Shown: positions 51,640-64,000, counted from the first letter of the stretch. The stretch: DNA of 64,000 nucleotides from Kryptolebias marmoratus (GCF_001649575.2 NC_051451.1:17318316-17382315); one strand, 5' to 3'. The notes: generated by a model from the sequence alone, not told the origin. Numbers and translations: made by a program.

Positions 51640-52490
51640 ATCTCATGAACCATGGGACAGATTTTGATGACATGCTCAGAAAATATTCACTGGAAGCACA
51701 TCTGCAATTGATTTACGTTTTGAGTCAGTCAACCCAATTAAAGATGGCCACCACAGCTAACTGACCTAAGGAAACACAAAGGTCAGTTTTACAAATATTC
51801 AGCTACAATTAGGTGCAGTAGTAGCTGAGACTCATTACAACACGTGCTTCAAACACCAACTGGCTGCACACGATCTTTGTCCAAAACTTTGCCATTAAAT
51901 ATTGGATTAAATCCTGACTGTCTGTTAGCAAAATATCTCATGAACCACCAGATCCATTTTAATGAAACTCTTAAAAATTAATAGCTGGGTTTACTTCTAC
52001 AACTGATTAACTTTTGTCGTCAAACTAATTTAATTTGGCCACTACAGCCAACTGAATTTAGTAAACACAAAAATGGCTATAACTCAAATTTGACATGGAA
52101 ATTCATCCCGAACACATACTGAATACTACATATTTCATGATCGTTTTGCTTAATTTTCCCATTGGTCGTTGGAGCCTACGATGTCTGTCTGTTAGCAAAA
52201 TATCTAATAAATTTCAGGAATAAATTTCCGACTTTGATGAGAATTTCATAAAGTAATCATCTGATGGACATCTACGACTAATTAACTCTTGGAGGTAACT
52301 CAATACAAGATGGCTGCCTGAGCCTTGGCGAACACAAAAATGACTATAACTATAGGTAAGTTTAAAGTGGTAGTAGCTGAGAGTCATACATACTCATACT
52401 CTGAGCATAACAGCTGCAGCTCCATATGATGATCTTAGTTTAAAACTCTGGCGTGGAAGGCGATGGGTGATATGTAGTCTTTAATTTCTA
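51640..52490 (-). repeat. clustered R1 array: three tandem minus-orientation units plus the family terminus
   Basis: Three successive units begin near 51640, 51928 and 52186. Each has a 'ct(c/a)atgaacca' or 'gcaaaatatct' block, then 'tctac(a/g)actgattaact'-type and 'agatggcc(a/g)cc'-type blocks. The last ends near 52466-52480 with 'ggaaggcgatgggtgatatg', the same terminus as copies 2 and 6. Unit spacing is about 260-290 bases, so the middle of the element has been duplicated in tandem. Confidence 0.75.
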
Positions 52491-52639
52491 TCTGGGGGTT
52501 CCAATTTCTGAGCGTCATCGTTCTTCCTTTGGCGACCAAAATTACTCTTAAAGTTACCGGAAGCAGCAAGAATTTACTTGTTTGCTGTTACATTTATATA
52601 TATATATTTATATATATTAAAGCCCTTTTGTTAAACTAG

Positions 52640-52928
52640 TTGCAGTTTTAAAGTGTCGATCATCCTGGGTCTGCTGGTGGTGCGTCCTACGCCGCTCCGA
52701 CATGCCCGCGCCTCCCTCCCTTCCTTCGCCTCCTCCCTGTTGCGCGCAGAGGAGCTCTCAGTCCGATGGAGACGTTTCCACCACCTAACGTAGTCTGCGT
52801 TTGTCACCTCAAACACGGAGACACCGACTGGTTCTCCACGCACGCCTGGACTCGGTTTGACTTCCGGAGCTGATGGTGTCCGGGTTATTTGCTCACGAGC
52901 AGCTGGACTAAACTGACTCAAATCCAAC
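52640..52928 (+). promoter_or_regulatory. chst15: likely chst15 promoter-proximal region and non-coding exon 1
   Basis: A CpG- and GC-rich block inside AT-rich DNA, preceded by a TATATATA-rich stretch (52597-52620) and closing with a strong donor (caac|GTGAGT) at 52928/52929. It lies about 9.6 kb upstream of the first coding exon, which itself starts at an acceptor and so requires an upstream non-coding exon. The transcription start is not determined. A 28-codon upstream ORF (52702-52788) lies inside it. Confidence 0.5.
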
Positions 52929-53762
52929 GTGAGTACATTTATTTCTCATTTATAAAAAACACCATTTATTCGTAGCTGAATGATTTTTTTTATTAAACTG
53001 TCTGAGACAAAAGTTTAGTACCCTTATGATTATTGTTGTTTTACAGTTTTTTTTTCCATTTAGTTGTATTTTTTGTATATTTATGAACTGACAGTTCCTT
53101 TAACTCCAACACTGAACTGAGATGTTTGGATAGGACCATTGCTCAATCAAAACCCTGCAAACAGATACTCCCAATGGCCAAAATGAATGTCTCACAAGAG
53201 ATTTTGCAATGCATAAATGTTCCACTGGTCAAATTCATCTTCTGCGCCGAACAGCTGCAAAATATCCCTGAGACATTTCTCAGGGTAGGACGACCAGAGT
53301 CTTATACACAAACAGCTCTTTTTGTTATGAGTCAAGGACAAACTGTAAACATTTGGGCACACGCTCACCAAGTTAAACGCTTGTCCACTAATTAATTTTC
53401 TATTTGTTGTACAGCTGTTTCCTGGTTAGCGTCTAATTAGAGTCATTCTTTTGTAAAATCCTTTTATTGTATGGCTTTTCACACACATGTACTTTTGGGG
53501 GGCGGGGTGGGGGCTCAAAGCCAAACACAGGCACAGGGGCCCCCCGACTTCCATCTTTGTCTTTATTTTTCAGCCCTTATTCATTTAAGACCTACTTGGA
53601 GCTTATTGTTGTTTGCGTCATTGTTGTCAAAATCTCTGTCTAGTCATGTCTTTACAGGAACAGTAAGGTCTTACTTCTCATAATCTTTTGTTGTGGATGT
53701 TTGCAGTTTGTGGTACTTCAGTTATGAGAAGGATATATATAGATTTGCCTTTTTTTTGTTTT

Positions 53763-54446
53763 TAACTCTTTCTTGGTCATAGCTATACTCTAATTTACCA
53801 TTAATTACCTTGTATACATATGTTTTTTTAACATATAACTATGACTTTCACTCAGTTTATTGGTAATGAAACTAGTGTTGTGGAAATCTTTATTTAACAA
53901 GGACAGAAATATGTTATGAGAGACGAGGCACTTTGTAAAATGGTCGTCAAGTACTGTTTATTGCAATATTGCTAGGCACAAAGGTGTAACACAGAACAGT
54001 GCTCGTTCTCGGCCACAAACTTTGTGCACCAAGGTTGTGTCTCGGACCCCGTTATATACAGCTGGGATTTGTATGACCTCATGTTTATCTAACGGACATT
54101 AACGTTTCGCATTTGATAAACCTGCTGCCAGCAGATCTTGTGCTGATCGTAAAAAACAATTTGCCCTAAGAGCAACCAAAGATAAACAGTGGTGAGAAGG
54201 CATTTAGGTCATAAGAAAGGGCGATACCAAACGATGCCATACAACCCTGGTGACTTCTGTGTCATCACAGAAAGGAGGTCACTAGGTTTTGGCCTCCGAG
54301 GGGACAGATGTATAAATTATTTTTTCCATCACATAACTCTTTCTTGGCCAGAGCTATACTCTAACTTACCATTAATTACCTTGCATTCATATGTTTTTTT
54401 TACATATAACTATGACTTTCACTCAGTTTCTTGGTAATGAAACTAG
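53763..54446. repeat. 113-bp direct repeats flanking a solo-LTR-like segment
   Basis: Two copies of a 113-base sequence (53763-53875 and 54334-54446, about 94% identical by my count, seven differences) flank a 458-base segment (53876-54333) that begins TGTTGTGG and ends CATCACA. Read on the minus strand, the segment has a TATATAA box (about 54058) and, about 100 bases on, an AATAAA signal (about 53957), ending with ...CATAACA near 53912. That order fits an LTR. No gag/pol-like coding sequence is present. Confidence 0.65.
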
Positions 54447-54529
54447 CATACCTTGAGGAAATGCGTATCATCTGCCTTCTTGTCAAAGTACTGAACAAAA
54501 ATCTTGTGTGATCTGTCTGCGCTCAAAGT

Positions 54530-54745
54530 ATTTTGATGGAGAGGAGTCTCAGCTACTACCACACAAAATGTTGCTTAGTATCTGTACAACGGAGTTGTAG
54601 CCATTTTTTGTGTTTGCCAGGGTTGATTAGCTGTGGTGGCCAGCTTGAATCTTGTTCTCTCCAAAATGTAATCAGTTGTAGATTTGCAACTAAGGATTAT
54701 TTTCTGTGGTTCATAAACTATTTTGCTAGTATATATACCTTTTGG
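54530..54745 (+). repeat. dispersed repeat family R1, copy 8 (partial)
   Basis: Shows 'gtctcagctactaccacaca', 'gattagctgtggtggccagc', 'gtaatcagttgtagat' and 'ctattttgctag'. The same block order as copies 3 and 4. Confidence 0.75.
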
Positions 54746-57554
54746 CAGGCTGTTGAAACATAATATCAAACCACAATCTAATCTTTTTACATTCTATATA
54801 TATAAATTAATAAAACCAACACTTAAAATAATAACATCGATGTTGTGAGTTTATCAGACATTTTATGGAGCCCCTGGTATGTTTGGGCCACAGGCATTGG
54901 CTACGTTTGCCGAATTGTTGAACCTGTGTCTGACCCAAACCAACAAGGCGAGTGAGTGTGAGTGTTGTTTTCCCGTCATCTTGCTCAAGTTTGAAGTCTT
55001 GAGTAAAATCTGTTTGTGTGTACTGTTTCTACTTGACATTTAGGTCACTTTCTTTCTCTTTCCGGCATGTTTGCCGATGTTGTTGCTCTGCATGCAGCAC
55101 AAAGCTGATGTCCTGACAGGTAGGCAGGTGACCTTTTGACAAATCTGCTTCTTCGGATTTTCTGTGCACCTCTCAAATCACTGAAGCTGACATTTGTAGT
55201 TGCTGTCACTTGAAAGAGGAGATTGAGACAGCTTTAAAAGTTAAACACTTCATAAGTCTGTGCACACCCATGTTAAACCGCCCAATGGCTGCTGCACCCA
55301 GCACTGCAGCCCTCCTGGTCTGATGGTGGAGAGATTTTCAATTTCCTTACAGAATTTGTGGAAAAAAAAACATCTAGGCTGATGAGATGTCAAAGCCATG
55401 CTTCTTTTGGCAGGACCTACTATTCAAAAGCTTATGTAATGGCAGAGGTATGAGAGAGGAGAGAGAAGAAGTTTTACCAAATCAAACTGTTTAGACTGAA
55501 CTCTGGGGGTCCACCACAAAAGGAAAAAAAAAACTGATTATCTGAAAGAACATTTGTTACATTTAGGAATGTGGGAGGCCTGCGTGATGCTGAAGTGTTT
55601 TGGCAACATGTCAGAGCTTTCAAGAGGCTGTAATTTTTAATCTAAGATGACAACAAACCTTACTGCGGCTCTGTTAGATTTCAGATAAGAAAGCTATTTT
55701 ACAAAGAATTTTTCAAGGTTGTGAAAGTTTGATCTGTATCTCTCCCCTCTCACGCTGTTGGGGTCTACTGTTTGCCCAATGAGTGATTTCCTCACTAGGA
55801 TTGTATTTGTTTTCATCACTTTATCTGCATATAATATTCTTAAAACGAAATAACTCTTTTGCTTATTAATATTTCACGCAGGAACAGGTTATATGACAAC
55901 CTAAATTACCTAAATTACAAATCCGCAGTTTTACAAACACAAAATCAGCCAGTAGGCTGTAAATCTAAATCATATCAGAATGTGAGGAGTTCAGCTCCAT
56001 GTTAGGGGATTCCTTGTGGGTGTTTGTTTGGTTTACTGCACGGCTTAGGTGAATTTTTTCTTCCTCCTACTGAGCATTAGTACTCAGGCCGTTACAGATT
56101 ATTTTAAAAACCAAGGACAGTCTGACGTTCATCTAAAATCCACTTTATTTTAATTTGAAGCTGCATAATTAAACATCTTTCTCCAAATTGCTTAAACTGA
56201 AAGTGCTTCTACAATTAACTGCATATAGCCTTTGATCCAGTGTGAATAATATGATTGAAAGGAATGCAATATGGAATCAGACAGTTTTCCAAGTTATATA
56301 AAAGGTAATATTAAAAGACCTAATTATTGGGTTCATACAACATATTAATCAACATATAAAATTGAAAAGAAAATGTAAAAAGTATCTTGAACAATAGGCT
56401 TCCTTGTCAGGCAGTTCACATTTTAGCTCTCATACTGGTGTTAACCAACAGCGCAGACCTGCTGCTACAAGTCTTGTAGCAGCACTGTTTGCAAAAAGGA
56501 TTTAGAGCTGCATACAGTCACACAATAAAAAAAAAACAGAGTTGCTTGAACCAAACTGATAAGTTTTTGTTATTTTTTGTGGTCAGGTGTCTGTCATCAG
56601 CTCATTCTGCTGCTGCAGATGAGGTCACAGCTCATGACGTGACATGCGTTTGTTTCAGAATAGACGGTTGTTGCTAACCAAAGCCTGAGCCTTACTTTTC
56701 TCAACCTGTTTTACAAGTTTTCAGTGTGAGAATTTGATAAATCTGCAGAAAAAACAACAACATCTGAGGCGGCTTAGATTTAATATGCAACTTATTATGC
56801 AATAAATATTTTATCAACTGACTTGCTAAGTTTTACTTCATTCATATAGGCAGAAACATGAGCCTGTCAGCTGATCTCACAAGCGTGAAACCTGAACAGT
56901 TTTTTAAAGAAATTATGAAAACTGTCCTTAACTAGAAAAACTGCAAAGTACTGAGATAATGTTGGTTTCATTTCCTTAGTTTTAACTGTATGTCATGTTT
57001 CCAAGAACTGTTCAGTGCCATCACAGAAGTCTTCATTATCCTCATGATGAATTACTTTACATGTTAATATACTGTATGATTCTGTGTTAAAAGACTCAGA
57101 AGACTCATGCTGTGTTTAGAAAAAAAGTTTAACTTGAAATTTTTAAAGAGGTTTTGAAGGGTGCCAGCATCATATACATACGTATAAAACTGAACCCTGA
57201 GAAGCACAAGGCTCTATGTTTTTCATGGGATTAGAGTCTGAAATAGGTGGGAAATAAGCCCTCAAAACTGTAAGATTTACTGAAATATTATTTGTTGTCC
57301 TCCTACAACTAAAACACCATCAAGGTGTTGAAGTAGCTTCTGTTTGTAGGCGCTAAATCGAGGAGGCTAACATACTTCTTTCACTCCCAATATCCAATTT
57401 TTTTCTGCATGCTAGGAAACCCAAAAGCATAAAATTATTGACATTGCAAGAGGATACTTTCTCATTACACAGAATGTTGGTGTTTCAGTGGATGGTTTGA
57501 TTTGGAACAGGCCTGATTTTGATCTGAGGTACTTTCCACGCTTATTCCGTCTTA

Positions 57555-57590
57555 TCATGATTGTTTTTTTAAGATAAAAAACAATCATGA
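57555..57590. repeat. perfect 15-bp inverted repeat with a 6-base loop
   Basis: Arms 57555-57569 (tcatgattgtttttt) and 57576-57590 are exact reverse complements. Intronic to chst15. No transposon ends or target duplication recognised. Confidence 0.8.
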
Positions 57591-59455
57591 AAGATGGCTA
57601 GTCTGTTAGGGTTCAGTGAGGAAAACAAAAGGTTAAATTAACAAATACTCAGTTGCATTGGGCAAGTTGGACTGTCCACTTAAATCAGCTCTATGTCTTT
57701 AGCCCTTTCTATTTTGTCTCTTTAGCACATGTTGCACAGAAGATAATGTTTTAATGTCACATTGCTACTTTAAGAAAGAGTATCTGTGATCATTTGAATG
57801 TCATTCAGATGTCTCCACTGATATGGATTCATTAAGGCAATATGTGCCTTCCATATCTGCACTCCAGATGTCATGTGGGCTGGAGTTATAAATGTTTTTT
57901 AAATATTCTCTTACCTAAAGCATGTGTCTCTTTTGTTTAAACTGTGCTTTTCGCACCCCCCCAGACGGAAAATTTCCTCTTGGGAAGTGGGAAGTAAAAA
58001 GGAAAGGGAGGACAGGTCCGTGAACGAAGGCAGTTTCCTGAGCTGTTTTTTCTCTCAGGGCACTTTTGGATTTCCTGTGAATATTACATCCACCATCGCG
58101 CTGAGAAAAAGAAACCTGATCCCCGCAAGAAATGTTGTTGTTTTTCTTTCCTCCATATTGCTTTGACTTTTGATTTATTGTTTGCCCACACAGAACAGGC
58201 GTTATTATTACCCCAGTTTGGTGTCTCGTTTGTCTTTGTTTGTCTCTATCAGGGCTGTCTTACTTCCTTTTGTGGTGTCAGTTTTTTTCTCGCGCCTCTC
58301 ATTTCCCAGTGCTGGGATTTAGCCAAGCTTCAGTCACAGGGTGTACTGCTGAAGCTCAGGATGAGCTTACACAGTTATAAACATGAAGATATTATTAAAA
58401 CATGCTTCAAGAGAAGCAGGGATATGTGTGTGCAGAGCATGCTGGCTCTTGAAACTAATTCTCTCCTTTTTTATTTGATAAAGATCCTCTCTTGAGAGGA
58501 TTTTCCACTCACAGAATATTAATTTTTTCCAAAAATTCATAAGGGTAATGCAAAATGAAGCTGTACATCTATATTTGACATGCAGCATTTCTGTCTGTGG
58601 AGGGGTAAAGGGGGAATCCTGATAATTTACTGCTCTGCTGGTGTCTTTTCTGCATGAAATGTGTCTGATTGATATTATGTATATTATTGTGGATTCAAGG
58701 CACAAGTCAATTAGTGGCTAATGAGATTGCTTGTGTCCATTTGTTGCATATTGTTAATTTGCATATTTGCAGTACTTTAGGCTCCCTTTCATTGTCATTT
58801 TCTTTATCAATACAACCAATCAACACATGAAACAGATATTTTCCAGCAAACAAGCATTTGAATGTAAATTTAGCTAATCTTTGTAATGCTATCAAGTTGC
58901 AATAAACCACGTAGATACAAAAAAATACAGCATACTCTGACAATTTGGCTGTAATATTGTTGTTCTGTAGCACCAATTTAATTGGTCGAATCCCAAATTT
59001 GACACAGAAATGTGAAGTCTGTACATCTGGCGTTGATTAAAAATAATGAGCTTTATCATTTATGCATTTTTCAGCCACAAGCTACTGATATGTTGCTCTC
59101 CGTGCTGTTTCAATGAAAAGTATTTTTTGAAAGTTTGTGAAACTCAATTATTTATCCAACGTTAGAAAAAAAAACCCTGTTATAAGTCCCAGCAGACTGT
59201 GGGGATTAGGGCAAACATTTGCATCCATTCTTCTCAGATGATACATTCCCTCACTGTAGGAACTAATTAAAGTGATTCAAATTGTTTAGAATATAAATTG
59301 ACAAGAAATATATTCACTAGTTGGTGTGTTCACATCGTAATACAAGTTGTACACAACGGTAATAGGCTGACTGAAACATTCAATCCTGTATGTTGTGTAG
59401 TCCTGTCTGAAATAAATACAAAGGAGAAAGCAGAAAAAAAAGTAAAAAATAATGT

Positions 59456-59629
<174 letters not shown>

Positions 59630-62539
59630 TTATCATGTCAGGTTCATTTTTCAATGAAATAGATTCCTGATTTATTAAAATACACAAGTGAATAAAATAA
59701 CACAATTTCATCTGTTTTGGATAAATAAAATCAACATATTTAATCATGAAATGCATTTGGATATCTTGTGAAAAGTTGTTTTTAACTTTAGGATACGGCC
59801 ATGGAAATCTTATCAGTAATATTCAAACTGTAAAAGGCTGTTTGTGAAGCTGTTTCTAATTTGAAATTCCTATTTTTGCTAATAAAAAATGATGAAATTT
59901 AAGCCAAGGTCATGGACTCAATAAAAGATAGAAAAAGTTCAGAGTTTCCAAATTTGCAGAAATATGACCAACTCAAAGTGGAAATATTTGTCCAGCAAAT
60001 GAGAATTTCAACAACCATCAGATTAGTTTTTTTCTGGTTCCAGTTCAACAAGAAACACCTTCAGCCATGCGCTCTTTGTCCTGTGAACTTTGTGAACCAG
60101 GCATAGAAAAACTCAACATTGGACCAGTATTATCATTTGAGCTATGTCAGCGTGAGGATTTAGCAAAAAAAAGTACTTTTTAGAAGAAAAGAAAATAATA
60201 TTCATTTTGTTAAAAGCTTTCCTGCACAAACTTAAACAATGTTTTATGAATACAAACAAACTAAAACTACTGTAGATCAAAATTTTACTCCAAACATAAA
60301 TTTTAATAGCTAAAAAGAGTTGTTTTTTTTTTTATCATTTTTGCAGCAAAATGTTGTCCGGCTGTAAAAAAACACTGACTATAATGCAGAATGACACACA
60401 AATGTTAGCACCACTGCATAAAAACAGTTTTCATAGTGTAGTAGAATAGTAACAGCAACAGTTTACAATGTAGTGACTTTGCAGCCTGTTCTCACTCCAA
60501 CAGTGCTATGTACTGATACTTTGTCAGAGCCTTTCGGCTTCACAAACAATGCAAATGGCAGCGTTTAACATTTTAAATATATGCTTTAATCACAGTGTAC
60601 AGCTTAAGGTTCACAGTTTGTTGAAGTTGTGTTGCATTACCTAACAAGTGCATTTTGCCAAAAACCTCACAACAAAACTTGAAAAATGTTGATTCACAAT
60701 GTAAATAAAGGCTCAAAACTTCCACAAATGCAATGTCTTTAGAGAAAAACAAACACCTTTGAAAGTGCAAGTTTTAGTTTACCTCACAAATATGTGGTGC
60801 TAACAACACTTTGCTATAATGAATATTTTTTGTAAACCTCATACATTCTGGGTATTTAGAGCAACAAAGGCATCAAATGCAGAGAGGTGATGGGTTTGAT
60901 TTTGACTCAGGATTTTGATGATGGCATGTCACCTTGGTCAGTTCCTTCTTGTTTATGCTTCCTGCATTAGATCATTTGTTTAAACTAGATGGGTTTAAAT
61001 TTGGGCTTTGGTCAATTTTTTTTAAATTTTTCATCTTTTGTGCTTCATCTCTCCACACTGTGCTTTACATTTGACTCTGACGTCCTTCTTTATGCTTTGT
61101 TACATTTTCAAATCAGTCTTTTATCCAAACCAAACCAGACATTAACCATTAACAGTGATAGTATATTATATCAAGTTATATCAAGAACAGATTGGAAAAC
61201 ACACTAAAGATACATGAAGACAAAAAAAAAAAGACTAAAGCGCTCTATATTTCACAATAAAAAAAAAACATATTATAGGAAATATGAGCCGAATCAGAGG
61301 CTGAACTACACACTAATAACTTGATATCTTTTTTTGTGAGTTGCTGTCAATAGCATTTTCAAAGGGACACTTTACTCCACTGATATTACATCAAGGGAGC
61401 TTTTTAGTTTCTTTACTGGGATCAAAAATAAGTTCCTCTGCAAGCTCAGCAGCTGTCCACGCAGGCTTTTGAAACATTCCTTATAAATCTGGGAGGGCTC
61501 ATAGCTGTCTGTAATGAAATTCACAAGTGTGTGAGAGGACCTTTGTGGACTTCCTAATCAAATCAGCATGAAGGCACACTGTATAACCGTAGTATTGTTC
61601 ACCATAAAAATAGATAAGAGGGTTGCAAGCATAAAAAAACATTCCCATGTACAGATGTAAATGAAAGCGTTAAATTAAAATCTTATAGATTATGTTGATA
61701 GTAGATAGCAAATATAGACAATGGCTCTAACACTTTACATCCCTCTTTCATTTCGTTAGAGCGAAGCAGTAGTTTTGAAATTTATTTTTCAGATTCAAAT
61801 ACTTTCTCTGAGACAATTACTGTCAATGAAGTGCCTTTTATTTTACATTAATGATGCAAGTATAGAAAGAAGAGGCTCCATGTAGTTATTTTACCAGGCA
61901 CAGTTCTGCTATAAGGAAACATGATTAGTTATTCTTGACTTCAGATTTCTAAAACAACAACAAAAATGTAATAACATTTTGCAGTTCGTTGGCAGGGATT
62001 TTATTTTAGCACGGCACCCCAATAAATAATCACGGCGAGTGGTGAGAAAAGAAAACAAAATGCAAGCAGCTGTCACTCTGGTGCCCACCTGAATCAATAT
62101 CTAACTCCTCTTTGTGAAAAACCTTGAATAAAATGTTCAGGTTAGGTAAGTAAGGTTCTCGGTAGGTTTTGATTCTGGAGTGAATAATCATGTGTTTTTA
62201 GCTTTGAATTGCAGAGTAACTATTATTCTGACCTTGCAAGCCTTTCCATCGAGCCGGTCTTTGCATGTGCCGTGCTTTTTATAGCAGACCACACACACTC
62301 TTCAGGTAACCTCAAACATTATAGGGCCGGGTCCTGTTAGAAAAATGTATCACTTAAAATACCGTATTGATCCATCAGACTAAGAATAAAGCTCTGTCAG
62401 ATACCCCAGCATTAAAAATACTCAACTCCCCTTTGTGTGGTTTAGGGAGTTGGTTGAAATACTTCAAAAGGAAGCTTTACTGCTGCACGTTGGATGAAAA
62501 ACCATGTGGCATTAGCTAACACCTGTTTCTGTTTTACAG
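59630..62539. other. 3' part of chst15 intron 1, nothing recognised
   Basis: AT-rich with A-runs near 61220 and 61260. Ends at the exon 2 acceptor. Confidence 0.5.
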
Positions 62540-62682
62540 GAGGTGCTGCTGAAGGGTGGGGAACATGAATAACATGAAGACAAATTAGGTTCAGCATCAT
62601 CCAACATATGGAAACTGGACATTTTTAAGAGAATCATTTCCTGGCATCTCTTTCTACATGCCTGCCCTGCTTCGATGTCAGC
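62540..62682 (+). other. chst15: chst15 5' UTR in exon 2, with upstream ORFs
   Basis: Begins after 'ctgttttacag'. It contains three upstream ATGs: 62565-62588 (7 codons plus stop), 62608-62628 (6 codons plus stop), and 62658-62750, a 30-codon frame overlapping the main start in a different frame. The main ATG at 62683 has A at -3. Confidence 0.7.
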
Positions 62683-63132
62683 ATGTCTCTAAAAGACTGC
62701 AGTCCACAAGAGGGGCACAGTCACAGCTTCCACAGTTTGCCCCTGGCTGAGCACTATGGGAAAAGGTCTGTCAGGACGTTTTTGGACTTCCGACATGCAA
62801 ACACGCCCGAAACTCTGAACACCAAGGGCTTTCCCCTGGTTTTCTTCAACTTGAGGTGCATCTCAAAAGTCAAACTGGTCAGCTTCCTTATGGGCCTGAC
62901 ACTGATGTTCCTCATTATGGCTTCATATGTCCTGATGTGGGACAGGAAGGGACTGTCGCTCACTGCCTTGCCTTATCAGTTCAGACCCATGGACATCAGG
63001 ACGGGCACGGGCACAACTGAAGTTTCTACTGAAAACATTTTTATAGACCTGAAAATGCTGATGAACATGACCAGCTTCAAACAACCCAGGAAGATACCCG
63101 ATAAAAAGGACATTATTGACACAGATCCTCAT
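62683..63132 (+). CDS. chst15: carbohydrate sulfotransferase 15, first coding exon (membrane anchor)
   Basis: N-acetylgalactosamine 4-sulfate 6-O-sulfotransferase, a Golgi type II membrane enzyme that adds 6-O-sulfate to GalNAc(4S) of chondroitin/dermatan sulfate to make the E unit, using PAPS. The exon gives 150 residues: a cytoplasmic tail of about 62 residues, a single membrane span at about 63-86 (hydrophobic, with FLIMASYVL resembling the LVMASYIL of human CHST15), then the start of the lumenal stem with an NMT N-glycosylation motif at 128-130. The donor GTGAGT begins at 63133 after His150 (phase 0), and the next exon continues in frame. The tail is fish-specific in sequence. The catalytic PAPS-binding motifs lie beyond the window. 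Confidence 0.9.
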
Positions 63133-63856
63133 GTGAGTCATTTTGCTTGGTTTAGCTGAGTAAAAGAAGAAAAAAAACTTATATCAAAGTTCACCTATCC
63201 TGTTATGCTTACATTGAATACAAAATCAGTCCAGTCTTGGAAATGGACATGAATGACACCACTTTTCTTTATATGTTTGTTGGTAAAAGTGAATTATATA
63301 AATAAGCTGCAGCCTCACCATAAAATGATAATTTTACCAACTTGGCAAAGCTCACAATGGCCAGGTATTTGAAAGTAACCCTCTCACTACGTATTACTAA
63401 ACGCTTGTCTGTGCTAACTGCTATTATCATGTGCAGATGCAGTTCTGCTGTGGTTCCCGTTATACCTTGGCAACACTTTTAGAAAGTGCACAAACACTTG
63501 ACTTAGTAAAGTTGGAGTGGCACATGTTGCAACATATGTGAGTCATTACTTTAAATACCAATTAATGGTGCACATCAGACATGGGAGTTTCCTGCTGAAA
63601 AACAAAAAGGCCAAAGAGGTGATGAAGCATCAGTAGCAAAGCTGCAAAATCCTGTAATGTGATCCTAAATTATAAAGTAAGGATGTTTTGGTGCTTTTTT
63701 GCCTTAAAATGACTCATATTTGACATACAGCATACATGACATGAACTGAGGACAATTCGTAAGGGTGACTACGGCATAACAGCAAAATAAGATTTTCCGG
63801 TATGATTTCACCCTGTAGCTGTCAGTTATTTTGTCTAATTTTAGTTTGTTCTCCAG
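63133..63856 (+). other. chst15 intron 2 (724 bases)
   Basis: GTGAGT donor and 'tttgttctccag' acceptor, phase 0. AT-rich with nothing else recognised. Confidence 0.88.
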
Positions 63857-64000
63857 TTGTTCTCAGTAATTCCTCGCCACTTCTTGCCCAACGTCAAGAG
63901 CCCATGCTGGTATGAGGAGATCTCGAGTGAAGTCAGCTCAGACCCATACCAACACAACCGCTTCAGTCTGCGCTCAAAGAGCTTCAAGAATGTCTGTGAC
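63857..64000 (+). CDS. chst15: chst15 second coding exon (cut by the window end)
   Basis: 48 residues in frame: LFSVIPRHFLPNVKSPCWYE, then EISSEVSSDPYQHNRFSLRS and KSFKNVCD. Human CHST15 has a matching FSVIP-KFLPN-KSPCWYEE segment (from memory) at the start of the lumenal region after the stem. No stop or frameshift. The sulfotransferase domain proper, with the 5'-PSB and 3'-PB loops, would follow outside the window. Confidence 0.93.
   Translation, partial: MFSVIPRHFLPNVKSPCWYEEISSEVSSDPYQHNRFSLRSKSFKNVCD

Noticed and set aside
51448..51673. ORFs with repeated Ile-Tyr
   Set aside because: Translation of the TA microsatellite.
52631..52927. 98-codon minus-strand ORF
   Set aside because: Lies over the CpG-rich inferred chst15 exon 1; an open frame is expected by composition.
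55096..55119. Possible micro-exon of chst15 between a CAG acceptor and a GTAGGC donor
   Set aside because: Too short and too common a pattern; no coding need for it.

Overview
The window looks like nuclear DNA from a bony fish, probably a teleost. It is AT-rich and mostly non-coding, with spliced vertebrate genes, long introns, microsatellites, assembly gaps and dispersed repeats of fish type. Nothing in it is prokaryotic. I recognise three protein-coding genes by their protein sequence, all on the + strand.

Layout: (1) 1-9,965 holds the 3' part of fam53b (simplet): exons at 781-835, 2550-3418 and 8940-9290, then a 3' UTR. (2) 9,966-41,213 is about 31 kb with no recognisable gene. It contains two promoter-like spots with very short ORFs (11.6 kb and 18.8-19.0 kb), a strong CTCF-type motif (27.64 kb), an old teleost interspersed repeat (26.4-26.8 kb), several copies of an unnamed repeat family, and complex or homeodomain-site-rich blocks that may be regulatory elements (29.3, 31.2 and 33.1-33.4 kb). 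(3) 41,214-41,815 is the homeobox exon of nkx1-2. Its first exon is not visible and may lie in the 460-base N gap at 39,599-40,058. (4) 42.2-52.6 kb is intergenic, with more repeat copies. (5) 52.6-64.0 kb is the 5' part of chst15: a likely CpG-rich non-coding first exon ending at 52,928, a 9.6-kb intron, a coding exon with the start codon and membrane anchor (62,540-63,132), and the start of the lumenal domain (63,857-64,000), cut by the window edge.

The three genes do not form a pathway. Fam53b is a nuclear regulator tied to beta-catenin localisation, Nkx1-2 is a homeodomain transcription factor of the posterior neural axis, and Chst15 is a Golgi sulfotransferase for chondroitin sulfate. 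Their order and shared orientation match, from memory, the human 10q26.13 block, except that LHPP and OAT are not seen between them. I found no clear new biological system. The least explained items are a 113-bp direct repeat flanking a solo-LTR-like segment (53.76-54.45 kb), an unnamed repeat family with at least eight loci, and the CRE/TATA spot at 11.58 kb.
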